The notes: a model not told the origin generated them from the sequence alone. DNA of 64,000 nucleotides from Amycolatopsis acidiphila (GCF_021391495.1 NZ_CP090063.1:6386001-6450000), one strand, 5' to 3'. Counted from the first letter of the stretch, positions 7,718 through 16,776 are shown. A program made the numbers and translations.

Positions 7718-8041
7718 CTACCCATGCGTCCGCCGCTCGTCACGGAGGCGGTCACGGCGTGTCATCCCCCGCCGCCGGATCAGGTGAGCCGGTACGGGAA
7801 CCGTCACGGTGAGCGACCACTGTTCGGTCGCCGAGACGAGCTGGAAGGTCACCATGCCGAGCCATCCGCCCTCCTCGCGCAGGATCCACTCATGCAGCAG
7901 GCCCGGCACCTCCGACTCGATCCGCAGACCGTCACGCGGCCGCAGGCCGTAGTCGTCCACACCCAGCCTGAGCAGCCGTCGAACCTCGACCCACACCCGC
8001 CGCGGCGGGCTGAGCGTTCGCACCCAGGATGGCCGATCCAC
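7718..8041 (-). CDS. Small conserved-looking protein behind an SOS box
   Basis: 107 residues from GTG 8041, which has GGGAG five bases upstream; a TTG at 8053 in frame would add four residues but lacks a site. Codon use and composition look genuine: a mixed alpha/beta body containing RVWVEVRRLLRLGVDDYGLR and LLHEWILREEGGWLGMVTF, then a basic tail rich in Arg. No signal peptide, membrane segment or recognised domain. The leader holds a perfect 13-bp hairpin (8068-8100) and a LexA-type box (8112-8127), so induction by DNA damage is plausible. Function unknown. Confidence 0.7.
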   Translation of the reverse strand: MDRPSWVRTLSPPRRVWVEVRRLLRLGVDDYGLRPRDGLRIESEVPGLLHEWILREEGGWLGMVTFQLVSATEQWSLTVTVPVPAHLIRRRGMTRRDRLRDERRTHG

Positions 8042-8067
8042 GCACTCTCCCAACCGATGACGCCGAA

Positions 8068-8100
8068 GCCGGGCTGGTTGCTTCCCCCAACCAGCCCGGC
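8068..8100. other. Perfect 13-bp hairpin between doxX-like gene and small gene
   Basis: GCCGGGCTGGTTG at 8068-8080 pairs with CAACCAGCCCGGC at 8088-8100 around a 7-base loop. There is no T-tract on the minus strand, so it may be a GC-type terminator for the DoxX gene or a structured leader of the small gene. Confidence 0.7.
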
Positions 8101-8111
8101 CCCTCGAACGT

Positions 8112-8127
8112 TAGAACACACGTTCGA
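8112..8127 (-). promoter_or_regulatory. Probable LexA (SOS) box
   Basis: On the minus strand the sequence reads TCGAACGTGTGTTCTA, one base from the mycobacterial SOS consensus TCGAAC-N4-GTTCGA. It lies about 70 bp upstream of the start of the small gene at 8041. A partly overlapping larger inverted repeat (TCGAACGT ... ACGTTCGA, 8104-8127) also exists, so another regulator is possible. Confidence 0.6.
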
Positions 8128-8160
8128 CGATTACAAGGTGTCATCGGCCACGGGGGTGAC

Positions 8161-8511
8161 TCAGAGCGACACGAGCCGCAGCACGAGCGCGACCACGGCC
8201 AGCACCAGCAGAGTGCCGGCGGGCGGCATCCCCTTGAAGTCCTTCTTGCGCAGGTGCTGCCCGACCGCGAGCACGAAGTACAGGACCACCCCGATCGCCC
8301 CCGCGATCCCCAACGGCGGCCACCAGATCCCGACGACCAGCCCCGCCGCCCCCGCGATCTCGCACGCGGCCAGGGCTGGGAACAGCTTCAGCGGCACGCC
8401 GACGCCGGTGAGACTGTCGACGACCTGCCGGCTGCGCGTGAGCTTGCCGAATGCCGATCCGACGAGCGCCACGGCCAGAACCGCCGCGACGACGACATAG
8501 CCGATCTCCAT
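8161..8511 (-). CDS. DoxX-family membrane protein
   Basis: 116 residues from ATG 8511, favoured over ATG 8523 because GGGAG lies five bases before it. Four hydrophobic segments are visible (about residues 5-20, 44-65, 68-86 and 98-113), the DoxX-like layout, with a short basic loop HLRKKDFKG. DoxX-like proteins are small four-helix membrane proteins linked to quinone or thiol redox reactions. It is divergent from a MarR regulator with an AT-rich palindrome between them, the classic arrangement of a redox- or quinone-sensing MarR and its target. Substrate unknown. Confidence 0.85.
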   Translation of the reverse strand: MEIGYVVVAAVLAVALVGSAFGKLTRSRQVVDSLTGVGVPLKLFPALAACEIAGAAGLVVGIWWPPLGIAGAIGVVLYFVLAVGQHLRKKDFKGMPPAGTLLVLAVVALVLRLVSL

Positions 8512-8553
8512 GAACACTCCCATGGTTGAACGTTGGATGATCGTGGAGGCTAG

Positions 8554-8581
8554 CAGATAGTTGAAAAAATTTAATTATCTG
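8554..8581. promoter_or_regulatory. AT-rich imperfect palindrome, probable MarR operator
   Basis: CAGATAGTTGAA and TTTAATTATCTG form a 28-bp imperfect dyad in the 92-bp gap between the DoxX and MarR starts. It is the most AT-rich stretch nearby and probably overlaps both promoters. Confidence 0.65.
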
Positions 8582-8603
8582 GAACGGCTGATAAACTCGC
8601 CAG

Positions 8604-9038
8604 GTGATCCCGCACCGCCCCGTTCTCACGCTCGCCCAGGCCGGCCGGATAGCGGGCGCGCTGCTGAAGGAGGCCGTGGCGTCGCACGGGCTCAAGCCGG
8701 GGCACGCCCGCGGGCTCACCCTGCTGGCCGAGCGCGATTCGATGAGCCAGCAAGCGCTGCTCGAGGAGATGGGCGTCGACGCCAGCGTGCTGGTCGGGAT
8801 CCTGAACGACCTCGAAGACGACGGCCTCGTCAGCCGCCGCCGCGACCGCGCCGACCGGCGACGGCATATCGTCGCGATCTCGGCCCGCGGCCGGAAACTG
8901 GCCGAACGCCTCGACGAGTCCTTCGCCCGCGTCGAGGCGGAGCTGCTGTCCGGCCTCACCGCCGACGACGTCGCCACCCTGACCAGCCTCCTGGGCCGCG
9001 TCAAGGACACGGGCGCCGAGGACTGCTCCGCCGACTGA
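8604..9038 (+). CDS. MarR-family transcriptional regulator
   Basis: 144 residues from GTG 8604. The winged helix is visible from MSQQALLEEMGVDASVLVGI (recognition helix, about residues 48-67) to the wing DGLVSRRRDRADRRRHIV. There is one conspicuous Cys near the C-terminus (AEDCSAD) and none in the N-terminal helix, so a classic OhrR-type sensor cysteine is absent. It most likely represses the divergent DoxX gene through the palindrome at 8554-8581. Ligand unknown. Confidence 0.9.
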   Translation: MIPHRPVLTLAQAGRIAGALLKEAVASHGLKPGHARGLTLLAERDSMSQQALLEEMGVDASVLVGILNDLEDDGLVSRRRDRADRRRHIVAISARGRKLAERLDESFARVEAELLSGLTADDVATLTSLLGRVKDTGAEDCSAD

Positions 9039-9068
9039 CGTCAGTGCCTCGTAACAACTTCTCACCGC

Positions 9069-9380
9069 GTGAGCGGCTCTCGCCATGAACCCGGCACAAC
9101 GGATTTCGGTCCTGGGCAGCACATCAACCGGTACGGCGCGGTCGTGGTGATCGCGCTGCGGCCCTGGTGGCCGCGGCTGTCCGCCGTCGGCAGTGGCGTG
9201 GCCGTCGTGTCGTTCCTCAGCACCTTGAGCTTCCTGTTCACCACGCCGGGCATCGGCGACCCGGCGGCAGCCGGGCGGCCGGTCCCTCCAGTCGCAGGCG
9301 GATGGCTCGTCCTTGACACCTTCGCTGTCCATAGAGGACGTGCTGGCCACCGACGTGGCAGCCGCCGCGCCTGTCATGGG
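9069..9380 (+). pseudogene. Remnant of a YkgB-like (DUF417) membrane protein gene
   Basis: A frame opening near 9069 contains RPWWPRLSAVGSGVAVVSFL and then STLSFLFTTPGIGDPA, which match the conserved central part of YkgB/DUF417 proteins (TLSFLxTTP is the hallmark). The N-terminal half is missing, and after GGWLVLD the expected final helix is lost to a frameshift. YkgB is often associated with DoxX-like genes, which fits its position next to MarR and DoxX. No intact product is expected. Downstream to 9560 nothing else is recognisable. Confidence 0.6.
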
Positions 9381-9579
9381 CAGGCCACCCGTGACCCGTG
9401 TCGATGCACCCGACCGGGACGGCGAGGCATCCCTACGGACGCGTAAAGGAACGTCTCCGACGAGCATTCGGCCACCAAGCCTGACCGGCATTCGCCAAGC
9501 GCCCACCGAAAAGGCGAAGGGTTAAGCATGGGCTGGTCAGAATCGCGAACCTCTGTCACGGCTCTGACCAGCCGTAATG

Positions 9580-9653
9580 TGCCCTGGGCAGGACTCGAAC
9601 CTGCGACCTAGAGATTAGAAGGCTCTTGCTCTATCCGGCTGAGCTACCAGGGC
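9580..9653 (-). tRNA. tRNA-Arg (UCU)
   Basis: On the minus strand: acceptor GCCCTGG paired with CCAGGGC, D-arm GCTC/GAGC, anticodon loop CTTCTAA with anticodon TCT, and T-arm GCAGG-TTCGAGT-CCTGC, with discriminator A. CCA is not encoded. The base pair closing the anticodon loop is a C-T mismatch, unusual but tolerable. Reads rare AGA codons. Total 74 nt. Confidence 0.93.
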
Positions 9654-9740
9654 CTGACGCCGACGACCGCTGCAGGTCACGGCCGCTCCTGCAGTTTAGT
9701 CAACGTCACCCTTCGTATCGCGGGACACCGGCCGAGCGTT

Positions 9741-10472
9741 TCAGCCTCGTCCGAGGAAAGGCATCTTCGTCGCCGTGATGGTCATGAACTGGACGTTCGC
9801 CCCGAGCGGGAGGCCCGCCATGTACAGGACCGCCGCCGCGACGTGCGCCGGGTCGAAGGTCGGCTCCGGGCGGATCGAGCCGTCCGCCTGTCTGGCGCCC
9901 CGGCCGATGCCGGCGGTCATCTCGGTCGCCGCGTTGCCGATGTCGATCTGGCCGCACGCGATGTCGTAGGGCCGCCCGTCCAGGGAGATCGACTTGGTCA
10001 GGCCCGTGATCGCGTGTTTGGTCGCGGTGTACGCGGCGCTGCCGGGACGCGGGGCGTGCGCCGAGATCGAGCCGTTGTTGATGATGCGCCCACCCTGGGG
10101 ACGCTGCTCCTTCATCAGCCGGACGGCCTGGCGCGCGCACAGGAACGCGCCGGTCAGGTTCGTGTCCACCGTCCGCCGCCAGGCCGGCACGTCCAGCTCG
10201 TCGAGATCACCTGATGGACCGAACGTGCCGGCGTTGTTGACGAGCAGGTCGAGGCGGCCCCACTTCCCGCGGACCGCCTCGAACAACGCCTCGACCTGGT
10301 CCTCGTCGCCGACGTCGGTGGGGACGGCGAGCGCGGGCCGGTCGCCGGCGGTCTCCGCCAGCGCCTCCGGCCGCCGCCCGGCCAGCGCCACCTCGTACCC
10401 CGCGTCGAGCAGGGCATGTGCGATCACCCTGCCGAGGCCCGAGCCGGCCCCCGTCACCACCGCGACCGGCAT
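9741..10472 (-). CDS. Short-chain dehydrogenase/reductase
   Basis: 243 residues with the classical SDR elements: cofactor loop TGAGSGLG near residue 7, NNAG near residue 79, a serine in NGSISAH, and the YTATK catalytic pair. Asp/Arg after the second strand (LAGRRPE) suggests NADP(H). It starts 4 bp after the lipoamide dehydrogenase stop and is probably cotranscribed with it. C-terminal [15 protein letters not shown] is a frequent ending in SDRs annotated as oxidoreductases of unknown substrate. Precise reaction cannot be deduced. Confidence 0.9.
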   Translation of the reverse strand: MPVAVVTGAGSGLGRVIAHALLDAGYEVALAGRRPEALAETAGDRPALAVPTDVGDEDQVEALFEAVRGKWGRLDLLVNNAGTFGPSGDLDELDVPAWRRTVDTNLTGAFLCARQAVRLMKEQRPQGGRIINNGSISAHAPRPGSAAYTATKHAITGLTKSISLDGRPYDIACGQIDIGNAATEMTAGIGRGARQADGSIRPEPTFDPAHVAAAVLYMAGLPLGANVQFMTITATKMPFLGRG

Positions 10473-10476
10473 GGCG

Positions 10477-11874
10477 TCAGAAGTTGATCATGTGGCCGGC
10501 GAGGCCGTGGACGGCCTCCTTGACCGCCTCGCCCAGCGTCGGGTGCGCGTGCACGTTGCGCGCCACCTCGTGCACCGTCAGGTCCCACTGCTGGGCGAGC
10601 GTCAGCTCCGGCAGCAGCTCGGTGACGTCCGGCCCGATCAGGTGCGCACCCAGCAGCTCGCCGTACTTCGCGTCGGAGAGGATCTTCACGAAGCCGCCCG
10701 GGTCGGCCAGGCCGTGCGCCTTGCCGTTCGCGGTGAACGGGAACTTCGCGACCTGCACGTCGAAGCCCTTCTCCCGCGCCTGCTCCTCGGTCCAGCCGAA
10801 CGAAGCGATCTGCGGCTGGCAGTAGGTCGCGCGCGGGATCATCGGATAGTCGAGCTCCATCGTCTCGGCGCCACCGATCGTCTCGGCCGCCACGATGCCC
10901 ATCGACTCGGCCGCGTGCGCGAGCATGAGCTTCGCGGTCACGTCCCCGATCGCGTAGATGTGCGGCACGTTCGTGCGGCAGTGCCCGTCGACCGCGATCG
11001 CGCCGCGCCCGGTCAGCTCGACGCCGGTGTTCTCCAGGCCGTAGCCGTCGACCCGCGGCTGGAACCCGATGGCCTGCAGGACCTTGTCGGCTTCGAGGGT
11101 CTGCTTGGTCCCGTTGGCGACGACGGTGACCTTCACCTTGTCGCCGCTGTCGTCGATCGTCTCGACCTTGGTGGAGGTCAGCACGTTGATACCGAGCTTC
11201 TTGTACCGCTTGGCCAGCTCCTTGGACACCTCGGCGTCCTCGAGCGGCACCATCCGGTCCAGGAACTCGACGATCGTGACCTCGACGCCGTAGTTGTGCA
11301 GCACGTAGGCGAACTCGACGCCGATCGCGCCGGCCCCGGCGATGATGATGCTGCCGGGCAGCTCGCGCGAGAGGATCTGCTCCTCGTAGGTCACCACTCG
11401 CTCACTGAGCGAGGTGCCGGGCAGCAGCTTCGTCGTCGCGCCCGCGGCGACGATGCAGTTGTCGAACGTCACCGTCTCGGTGCCGTTCGAGGTGCTCACC
11501 TGCAGCGTGTTCGCGTCGGTGAAGGTGCCGCGCCCGTCGTACTCGGTGATCTTGTTCTTCTTCATCAGGAAGTGGACGCCCTTGACCCGGCCGTCCGCCA
11601 CCGACCGGCTGCGGTCGTACGCCGCGCCGTAGTCGAAGCGGATCTCGCCGTCGGAGGAGATCCCGAAGGTCTTCGCCTCCTGCGTGACCAGGTGGGCGAG
11701 CTCCGCGTTGCGCAGCAGCGCCTTGGAGGGGATGCAGCCGACGTTCAGGCACACGCCGCCCCAGTACTTCTCCTCCACCACGGCCGTCTTCAGTCCGAGC
11801 TGCGCCGCCCGGATCGCCGCGACATAACCGCCAGGCCCGGCGCCCAGCACCACAACGTCGAAATGTTCTGACAT
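10477..11874 (-). CDS. lpdA: Dihydrolipoyl dehydrogenase (E3)
   Basis: 465 residues, full length. FAD motif [10 protein letters not shown] at residues 11-20, redox-active disulfide Cys42/Cys47 in [13 protein letters not shown]-binding GAGAIGVEF in the middle, and the C-terminal His-Glu pair in [13 protein letters not shown]. It reoxidises dihydrolipoamide of pyruvate and oxoglutarate dehydrogenases and of the glycine cleavage system; gcvP and gcvT lie at 32-36 kb, gcvH is not in the window. ATG 11874. Identity is secure; it could be one of several E3 paralogues. Confidence 0.95.
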   Translation of the reverse strand: MSEHFDVVVLGAGPGGYVAAIRAAQLGLKTAVVEEKYWGGVCLNVGCIPSKALLRNAELAHLVTQEAKTFGISSDGEIRFDYGAAYDRSRSVADGRVKGVHFLMKKNKITEYDGRGTFTDANTLQVSTSNGTETVTFDNCIVAAGATTKLLPGTSLSERVVTYEEQILSRELPGSIIIAGAGAIGVEFAYVLHNYGVEVTIVEFLDRMVPLEDAEVSKELAKRYKKLGINVLTSTKVETIDDSGDKVKVTVVANGTKQTLEADKVLQAIGFQPRVDGYGLENTGVELTGRGAIAVDGHCRTNVPHIYAIGDVTAKLMLAHAAESMGIVAAETIGGAETMELDYPMIPRATYCQPQIASFGWTEEQAREKGFDVQVAKFPFTANGKAHGLADPGGFVKILSDAKYGELLGAHLIGPDVTELLPELTLAQQWDLTVHEVARNVHAHPTLGEAVKEAVHGLAGHMINF

Positions 11875-11939
11875 GCACCCAGCCTATGCCCGGGAGGCGG
11901 ACCGGGTTCACCGTGGTGAGGGGCGCCGGAGGCGGGAAA

Positions 11940-12344
11940 TCAGACGCGTTCGAGGATCACGACCGGGATCTCACGGTCGGTCTTCTTCTGGTACTCGTCG
12001 TAGGCGGGCCACACCTTGGCCATCACGGGCCACAGCTTCGCGCGCTCCTCCGCGTTCGCGGTGCGTGCCTTCGCCGTGAACTTGTCCGCCTTGACCTGCA
12101 CCTTGACCTCGGGGTTCGCCTGCAGGTTGAGGTACCAGCCGGGGTGCTTGGGGTCGCCGCCCTTGGACGCGACGATCACGTGATCGCCGTCGACCTCCTG
12201 GTAGATGAGCGCGAACTTGCGTTCCTGCCCGCTCTTGCGGCCCGTCGTGGTGAGCACCAGCGCCGGTACGCCGGGCTTCCAGTCGTGACCCTCCTCACCG
12301 TCGGTCTCTTCGTAGCGGCGGACGTGCTCATCGCCGTAGAGCAT
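11940..12344 (-). CDS. DUF385 (Ddn-like) F420-dependent nitroreductase/quinone reductase family protein
   Basis: 134 residues of the split-barrel family typified by Ddn of mycobacteria, which uses cofactor F420 to reduce quinones or nitro compounds. Characteristic segments are PALVLTTTGRKSGQERKF, VIVASKGGDPKHPGWYLNL and the preceding-to-C-terminal WPAYDEYQKKT. These are the conserved flavin/F420-contact motifs of the family. It is a single gene divergent from the LacI-type regulator at 12504 with about 160 bp between them. Substrate not predictable. Confidence 0.93.
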   Translation of the reverse strand: MLYGDEHVRRYEETDGEEGHDWKPGVPALVLTTTGRKSGQERKFALIYQEVDGDHVIVASKGGDPKHPGWYLNLQANPEVKVQVKADKFTAKARTANAEERAKLWPVMAKVWPAYDEYQKKTDREIPVVILERV

Positions 12345-12503
12345 GTGGTCTTCCTTTCGTCGGTGCGCGTGGTGCCTCTAAGGATCAACGTCGCGCGCCC
12401 GGCCGATAATCCGACCCGATCGAGTGCATCTGACCAGGCGAAATCCGGAGATCGACCTAGAATTCGGCCCTACTGAGAGCGCTTGCCGGCAGGGGGAGGA
12501 CCG

Positions 12504-13544
12504 ATGATCGCCAGGAGCCACGTGACGCTCGAAGACGTCGCACAGGTGGCCAGTGTGTCGCTGGCCACGGCCTCGCGCGTGCTCAACGGCACCACCAACG
12601 TCCGGGAGGACCTGCGCGAGCGGGTGCTCGCCGCCGCGACCGACCTGGACTACACGCCGAACGTGCACGCGCAGGCGCTGGCCGGCGCCGCGCTGCGCAC
12701 GGTCGGTGTGGTGTGCCACGACCTCGGCGACCCGTACTTCGCCGCGGTGGTCCGCGGTGTGCTGCGCGCGGCGGACCGCAACGGGCTGCTGGTGCTGCTC
12801 ACCGACACGTTCCGCGATCCAGACAAGGAGATCGCCGCCGTCTCCACCCTGCGCAGCCAGCGCGCTTCGGTGATCCTGCTCGCCGGTTCGGCCTTCGAGG
12901 ACAGGGCGTGGGAGCGGGCGCTGGCCGCGGAGCTCGAGCCGTACCGGCGGGGCGGCGGCCAGGTTGCCGTGCTGGGCCGGCATCGCAACCTCAAGGCCGA
13001 CAGCGTCCGGCCGGAGAACCGGGCGGGTGCGAAAGCGCTGGCCGATGCGTTGCTGGGGCTGGGACACCGTCGGTTCGCGGTGCTCACCGGGCCGCGCACG
13101 ATGACCACGGTGCTCGACAGGATCACCGGGTTCGCCGAGGGCCTTGCCGGGGCCGGGATCGAACTGTCGGAACGGGACGTGTTCGAAGGGGCGTTCAGCC
13201 GGGACGGCGGCCATGCGGCGGCGACCGAGCTGGTGGCGGCCAAACACAGGGCGACCTGCGTGTTCGCGGTGAACGACCAGATGGCGCTCGGTGCGATGAC
13301 GGCGTTGCGCGAGGCCGGGCACAGCATTCCCGGTGACGTCTCCGTCGCCGGGTTCGGCGACATCCCGGTCGCGCGCGACCTCGGCCCGGCGCTCACCACG
13401 GTCGCCCTGCCGCTGGAGGAGCTGGGCGAACAAGCGCTGGAGCTGGCGCTCAGCGGCGGACGGGGTGGCCGCAGCCGGGTCCGGCGAGTGGCAGGCGAGG
13501 TCGTCCTGCGCGAGAGCACGGCCAGGACCCGCCGTCGTCGTTGA
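12504..13544 (+). CDS. LacI-family transcriptional regulator
   Basis: 346 residues from ATG 12504, which follows a strong GGGGGAGGA site. The N-terminal helix-turn-helix reads TLEDVAQVASVSLATASRVL with hinge helix VHAQALAG, and the remainder is a periplasmic-binding-like effector domain ending GFGDIPVARDLGPALTTV. LacI regulators usually respond to sugars or nucleosides. No sugar operon is adjacent; the DUF385 gene upstream is divergent and the next gene is another regulator, so the regulon is probably elsewhere or includes DUF385. A short dyad GAGCGCTTGC lies before the ribosome site. Confidence 0.93.
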   Translation: MIARSHVTLEDVAQVASVSLATASRVLNGTTNVREDLRERVLAAATDLDYTPNVHAQALAGAALRTVGVVCHDLGDPYFAAVVRGVLRAADRNGLLVLLTDTFRDPDKEIAAVSTLRSQRASVILLAGSAFEDRAWERALAAELEPYRRGGGQVAVLGRHRNLKADSVRPENRAGAKALADALLGLGHRRFAVLTGPRTMTTVLDRITGFAEGLAGAGIELSERDVFEGAFSRDGGHAAATELVAAKHRATCVFAVNDQMALGAMTALREAGHSIPGDVSVAGFGDIPVARDLGPALTTVALPLEELGEQALELALSGGRGGRSRVRRVAGEVVLRESTARTRRRR

Positions 13545-13743
13545 CTGTCCACAGTGGATTAGTACTACTCAGGGTAGAAAACCGGCGGCGGATCCGTCCG
13601 GCGGAATTCGCTCCCGCGTTTCACCTGCGGTTTCGGCCGACAGGCCCACCGGGGCCGGTGGTCATGCTCCGATCGACTGACACTCGGTGACAGTTGGCCG
13701 GAAACGAGCTCCCTTGCTGGGTGATCGTGCCACGATATGGCGC

Positions 13744-14376
13744 ATGACAACCGCATCCGAACCCCGCTGGCGAAGACTCGAGCCCGATCAACGAAGGGAG
13801 CAGATCTTCATCTGCGCCGCCCGGCTGTTCGGAGAGCGTCCGTACGCCGGAGTGTCCACTTCGGACATCGCCGCCGAGGCGGGAGTGGCCCGTGGTCTGA
13901 TCAACCACTATTTCGGCACCAAACGGGAGCTCTACCTGGCCGTGATCCGCCGTGCGGTGACCATGCCGATGCCAGACATGGAGGTCGGCGGTGGTTCGCT
14001 ATACGAACGGGCGCACACCACGGTCGACTGGTTCCTGGACATGGTGCACAGCCAGGGAAAGATGTGGCTGGTCGCCACCTCGGAGGGCATCGGGCAGGAC
14101 CAGGAGGTGGAACAGATCATCGTGGACGCCGAGCGGAAATCCGCCGAACGGCTGCTGGACGCGTTCGGGATGCCCGCCGAGAGCGACATCCGCCCCCGCC
14201 TCAACGCGCTGGTCCGCGCGTTCGCCGGAATGGTCAAGGCGGCGGGCCGGGAATGGCTGCTGCGCGGGGAACTCGACCGCACCCAGGTGCACGTGCTGCT
14301 CTACCAGACGCTGATCACGCTGCTCGAGGACGTGTTCCCCGAGGTCCTGACGAGGCCGCCGCACGCTGAGAACTGA
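13744..14376 (+). CDS. TetR-family regulator
   Basis: 210 residues from ATG 13744. The DNA-binding part reads REQIFICAARLFGERPYAGV, TSDIAAEAGVARGLINHYF and GTKRELYLAVI, a well-conserved TetR head. The ligand-binding part is generic. The ribosome site is weak, and the gene stands alone between the LacI regulator and a wrecked SMP-30 gene on the opposite strand, so its former target may be that dead gene (inference). Confidence 0.9.
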   Translation: MTTASEPRWRRLEPDQRREQIFICAARLFGERPYAGVSTSDIAAEAGVARGLINHYFGTKRELYLAVIRRAVTMPMPDMEVGGGSLYERAHTTVDWFLDMVHSQGKMWLVATSEGIGQDQEVEQIIVDAERKSAERLLDAFGMPAESDIRPRLNALVRAFAGMVKAAGREWLLRGELDRTQVHVLLYQTLITLLEDVFPEVLTRPPHAEN

Positions 14377-14443
14377 ACGAAAACGGAAAACCTCCTGGGG
14401 GTGGCTTCCGGTCAGGGAAGAACCGGATTTCGTATCCGAGTGT

Positions 14444-14748
14444 TCAGCCGACCGCCGTGACGGCGATCGCACTCGCCTCCAGACTGCCGCCGGTGGAGAT
14501 GTTGTCCGCGAAGCCCGGCAGCTCGCCGATCAGCACGTCGTCGCGCCCCGAGCCGAGCCAGATCCGGCGCACCTGGCAGGTGCTGGTCTCGGCCACCGCG
14601 ACGAAGGACTTGTCCGGGACGAGGGCCGGAGGAGTCGGTGAAGTAGGCGGTGCCGTCGGCCGCGACGGCCGCGTTGTTGCAGAAGACGAAGCGGCGGCCC
14701 AGCGCCTCCTCGGCCAGCACCGGACCCCTTGCCGTCGACCGGGAGCAT
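14444..14748 (-). pseudogene. Wrecked SMP-30/gluconolactonase (strictosidine synthase-like) gene
   Basis: Pieces in different frames on the minus strand match one family in order: GRRFVFCNNAAVAADGTAYF with TDSS, then PDKSFVAVAETSTCQVRRIW, then ELPGFADNISTGGS, ending at TGA 14444. Between the first and second piece about 45 residues of the normal protein are missing; the N-terminal propeller blades and the C-terminal half are also gone. At least one frameshift lies near 14720. The product, a beta-propeller lactonase, cannot be made. Confidence 0.75.
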
Positions 14749-14778
14749 GCGCCCTCGCCGAAGCTCGTGCCGGCTCCG

Positions 14779-15441
14779 TCAGCGGTAGGTCAGCAGCCGG
14801 GAGGTCCGGCCGTCGAAGTGCGAGTGCTCGTTGAACGACAACAGGGTGACCCCGCTGCGCCCGGACACCAGCTTCGTGATGCCGCAGTTGACCGTGACCC
14901 GGTTCAGCCTGAGCAGCCCGGCCTCCGGATGCCCCAGCAGCTGGCCGGCGAGCATCCCGATCACCCCGCCCGAGGTGAACGCCACGGCGTTCTCACCCTT
15001 GCCCAGCAAGGAGACGAGGTCCTCCAGCGCGCCGGTCACCCGCGCGCGGAATGCGGGCCAGGTCTCGGCGCAGGGGCTGTCCTCCCCCGCACCCATCCAC
15101 TCGGCGAGCGCGCCTTCGAGCACCCTCTGGTAGCCGCGGGAGTCCGCGGCGTTCTGCGGCACGCCCCCGCCGTGGTGCGCCACGATGTCGACGTGGTCGT
15201 ACTCGTTCCACCGCGGGTCCTCCTTGGCGGGCGTTTTGACGCCCAGCCAGTCGAGCACCGTCTCGGCGGTCTTGCGCTGCCGCGAAAGCGACCCCGAACG
15301 CGCTTCGGTGAAGCGGACGTCACGGCGCAACAGCTCCGCGCCGACCACCGCGCCCTGCTCGATCCCGAGCCCGGACAGGCGGTCGTAGTCCGCTTCACCG
15401 AAGGAGGCCTGACCGTGCCTGATCAGGTAGATCGCACCCAT
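14779..15441 (-). CDS. Histidine phosphatase family protein
   Basis: 220 residues with the phosphoglycerate-mutase-like active site RHGQASFG near residue 8, the second arginine region SLSRQRKTAETVL, an acidic WNEYDHVD and the C-terminal SGGVIGML where many members have a His; here the usual SHG is replaced by TSGGV, so one catalytic histidine may be lost or shifted. Members hydrolyse small phosphoesters or phosphoproteins. It has no obvious operon partner; the subtilase gene lies 9 bp away, upstream of it on the same strand. Confidence 0.88.
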   Translation of the reverse strand: MGAIYLIRHGQASFGEADYDRLSGLGIEQGAVVGAELLRRDVRFTEARSGSLSRQRKTAETVLDWLGVKTPAKEDPRWNEYDHVDIVAHHGGGVPQNAADSRGYQRVLEGALAEWMGAGEDSPCAETWPAFRARVTGALEDLVSLLGKGENAVAFTSGGVIGMLAGQLLGHPEAGLLRLNRVTVNCGITKLVSGRSGVTLLSFNEHSHFDGRTSRLLTYR

Positions 15442-15450
15442 TCAGGCAGA

Positions 15451-16623
15451 CTATCCGGCCGTGTTCAGCAGCTTGTTCGGCGTGCCGGCGGTCGCGTTGC
15501 TGATCTTGCCGGAGGCGGCCGCCGAGGTCAGCGCGGCGGACACGTCGGCAGGGGACGCGTCCGGGTGGTCTGCCAGGTAGAGCGCGGCAGCGCCGGTGAC
15601 GTGCGGGGTCGCCATCGACGTGCCGCTGATCGTGTTGGTCGCGGTGTCGCCGGTGCCCCACGAGGACGTGATGTTCACGCCCGGCGCGTAGAGATCGACG
15701 ATGCTGCCGTAGTTGGAGAAGCTGGCCTGCTTGTCGGTCCGGTCGCTGGCGGCGACGGTGATCGCGCCCGCGACACGCGCCGGTGAGGAGCCGCTGGCAT
15801 CGGCGCCGTCGTTCCCGGCCGCGACGGCGAACGTGACGCCCTTCGCGATCGCGCCTTCCACGGCCTGGTCGAGCGCGTCGTCCGCGCCGCCGCCGAGGCT
15901 CATGTTCGCCACCGACGGGCCGCTCGCGTGCTCGGCGACCCAGTTGATCCCGGCGACGACCTGCTCGGTGGTGCCGCTGCCGTCGGCGTCGAGGACCCGC
16001 ACCGGCACGATCTTCACGCCCTTGGCGACGCCGTACTCGCTGCCGCCGATCGTGCCCGCGACGTGCGTGCCGTGGCCGTTCTCGTCGGTCGGGTCGGTGT
16101 CGTTGTCGATGAAGTCGTAGCCGCCGGAAACGCGCCCGCCGAACGTCTCGTGCGTGGCGCGGACACCGGTGTCGATGACGTACGCGGTGACGTTCGACGC
16201 AGTCGTGCTGTAGGAGTACGACGAGTCGAGCGGCAGATCCTGCTGGTCGATCCGGTCCAGGCCCCAGGACGGCGGGTTCTGCTGGGTGTCGGAGACGTGG
16301 AAGACGTGGTTCTGCACGACGTAGGCGACGTTGCCGTCGGCCGCGAGGCGCTTGGCCTCCTGCTCGTCGGCGTGGACCGAGAAGCCGTGCAGGGCGGCGT
16401 CGAAGGTGTGCTGGACCTGCGCGCCGTAGTGGCCTGCCAGCGTCTGGGACAGCGTGTCGACGATGCCCGCGTTCTTGAGCACCACGATGTAGCTGTCCGA
16501 CACGGCGCCGGCGGTGTTCGCGTCGCGGATCTGGCCCTCCTGAGCCTGCGCGACGCCGGTGCCCGCCGCAGCGGCCGCGGCGACGACCGCGCCTGCCGCG
16601 AGCAACTTCCGAGCGTTCCCCAT
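15451..16623 (-). CDS. Secreted S8 (subtilisin-like) serine peptidase
   Basis: 390 residues from ATG 16623 behind GGGGAGG. A signal peptide (positively charged start, Ala-rich core, AQA-Q cleavage near residue 28) precedes an I9 inhibitor propeptide (about 44-110, YIVVLKNAG to VVQNHVF) and a complete proteinase-K-type domain with Asp151 (VIDTGV), His184 (HGTHVAGT), Asn in AAGNDG and Ser336 (GTSMATPHV). No C-terminal extension. It should be an extracellular self-activating protease. An XRE-type regulator is divergent at 16777 and may control it (inference). Confidence 0.96.
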   Translation of the reverse strand: MGNARKLLAAGAVVAAAAAAGTGVAQAQEGQIRDANTAGAVSDSYIVVLKNAGIVDTLSQTLAGHYGAQVQHTFDAALHGFSVHADEQEAKRLAADGNVAYVVQNHVFHVSDTQQNPPSWGLDRIDQQDLPLDSSYSYSTTASNVTAYVIDTGVRATHETFGGRVSGGYDFIDNDTDPTDENGHGTHVAGTIGGSEYGVAKGVKIVPVRVLDADGSGTTEQVVAGINWVAEHASGPSVANMSLGGGADDALDQAVEGAIAKGVTFAVAAGNDGADASGSSPARVAGAITVAASDRTDKQASFSNYGSIVDLYAPGVNITSSWGTGDTATNTISGTSMATPHVTGAAALYLADHPDASPADVSAALTSAAASGKISNATAGTPNKLLNTAG

Positions 16624-16776
16624 CAAACTGCCTCCCCACCCGATCTAGTGACTAGGAGGTCATGCAATCTCGCCGTTAAACCCCAGGGCAATGATTCACA
16701 GTTACCAGTATTAACCCATTTGGGGGAGCGCTGCTAAGTTGGCAGGGACGAGCAGCCAACGTTCGAGGCGGAAAAG

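Noticed and set aside
9055..9740. Integrated element at the tRNA-Arg gene
   Set aside because: No integrase, no duplicated tRNA 3' end or attachment repeat was seen; the nearby decay fits a lost YkgB gene.
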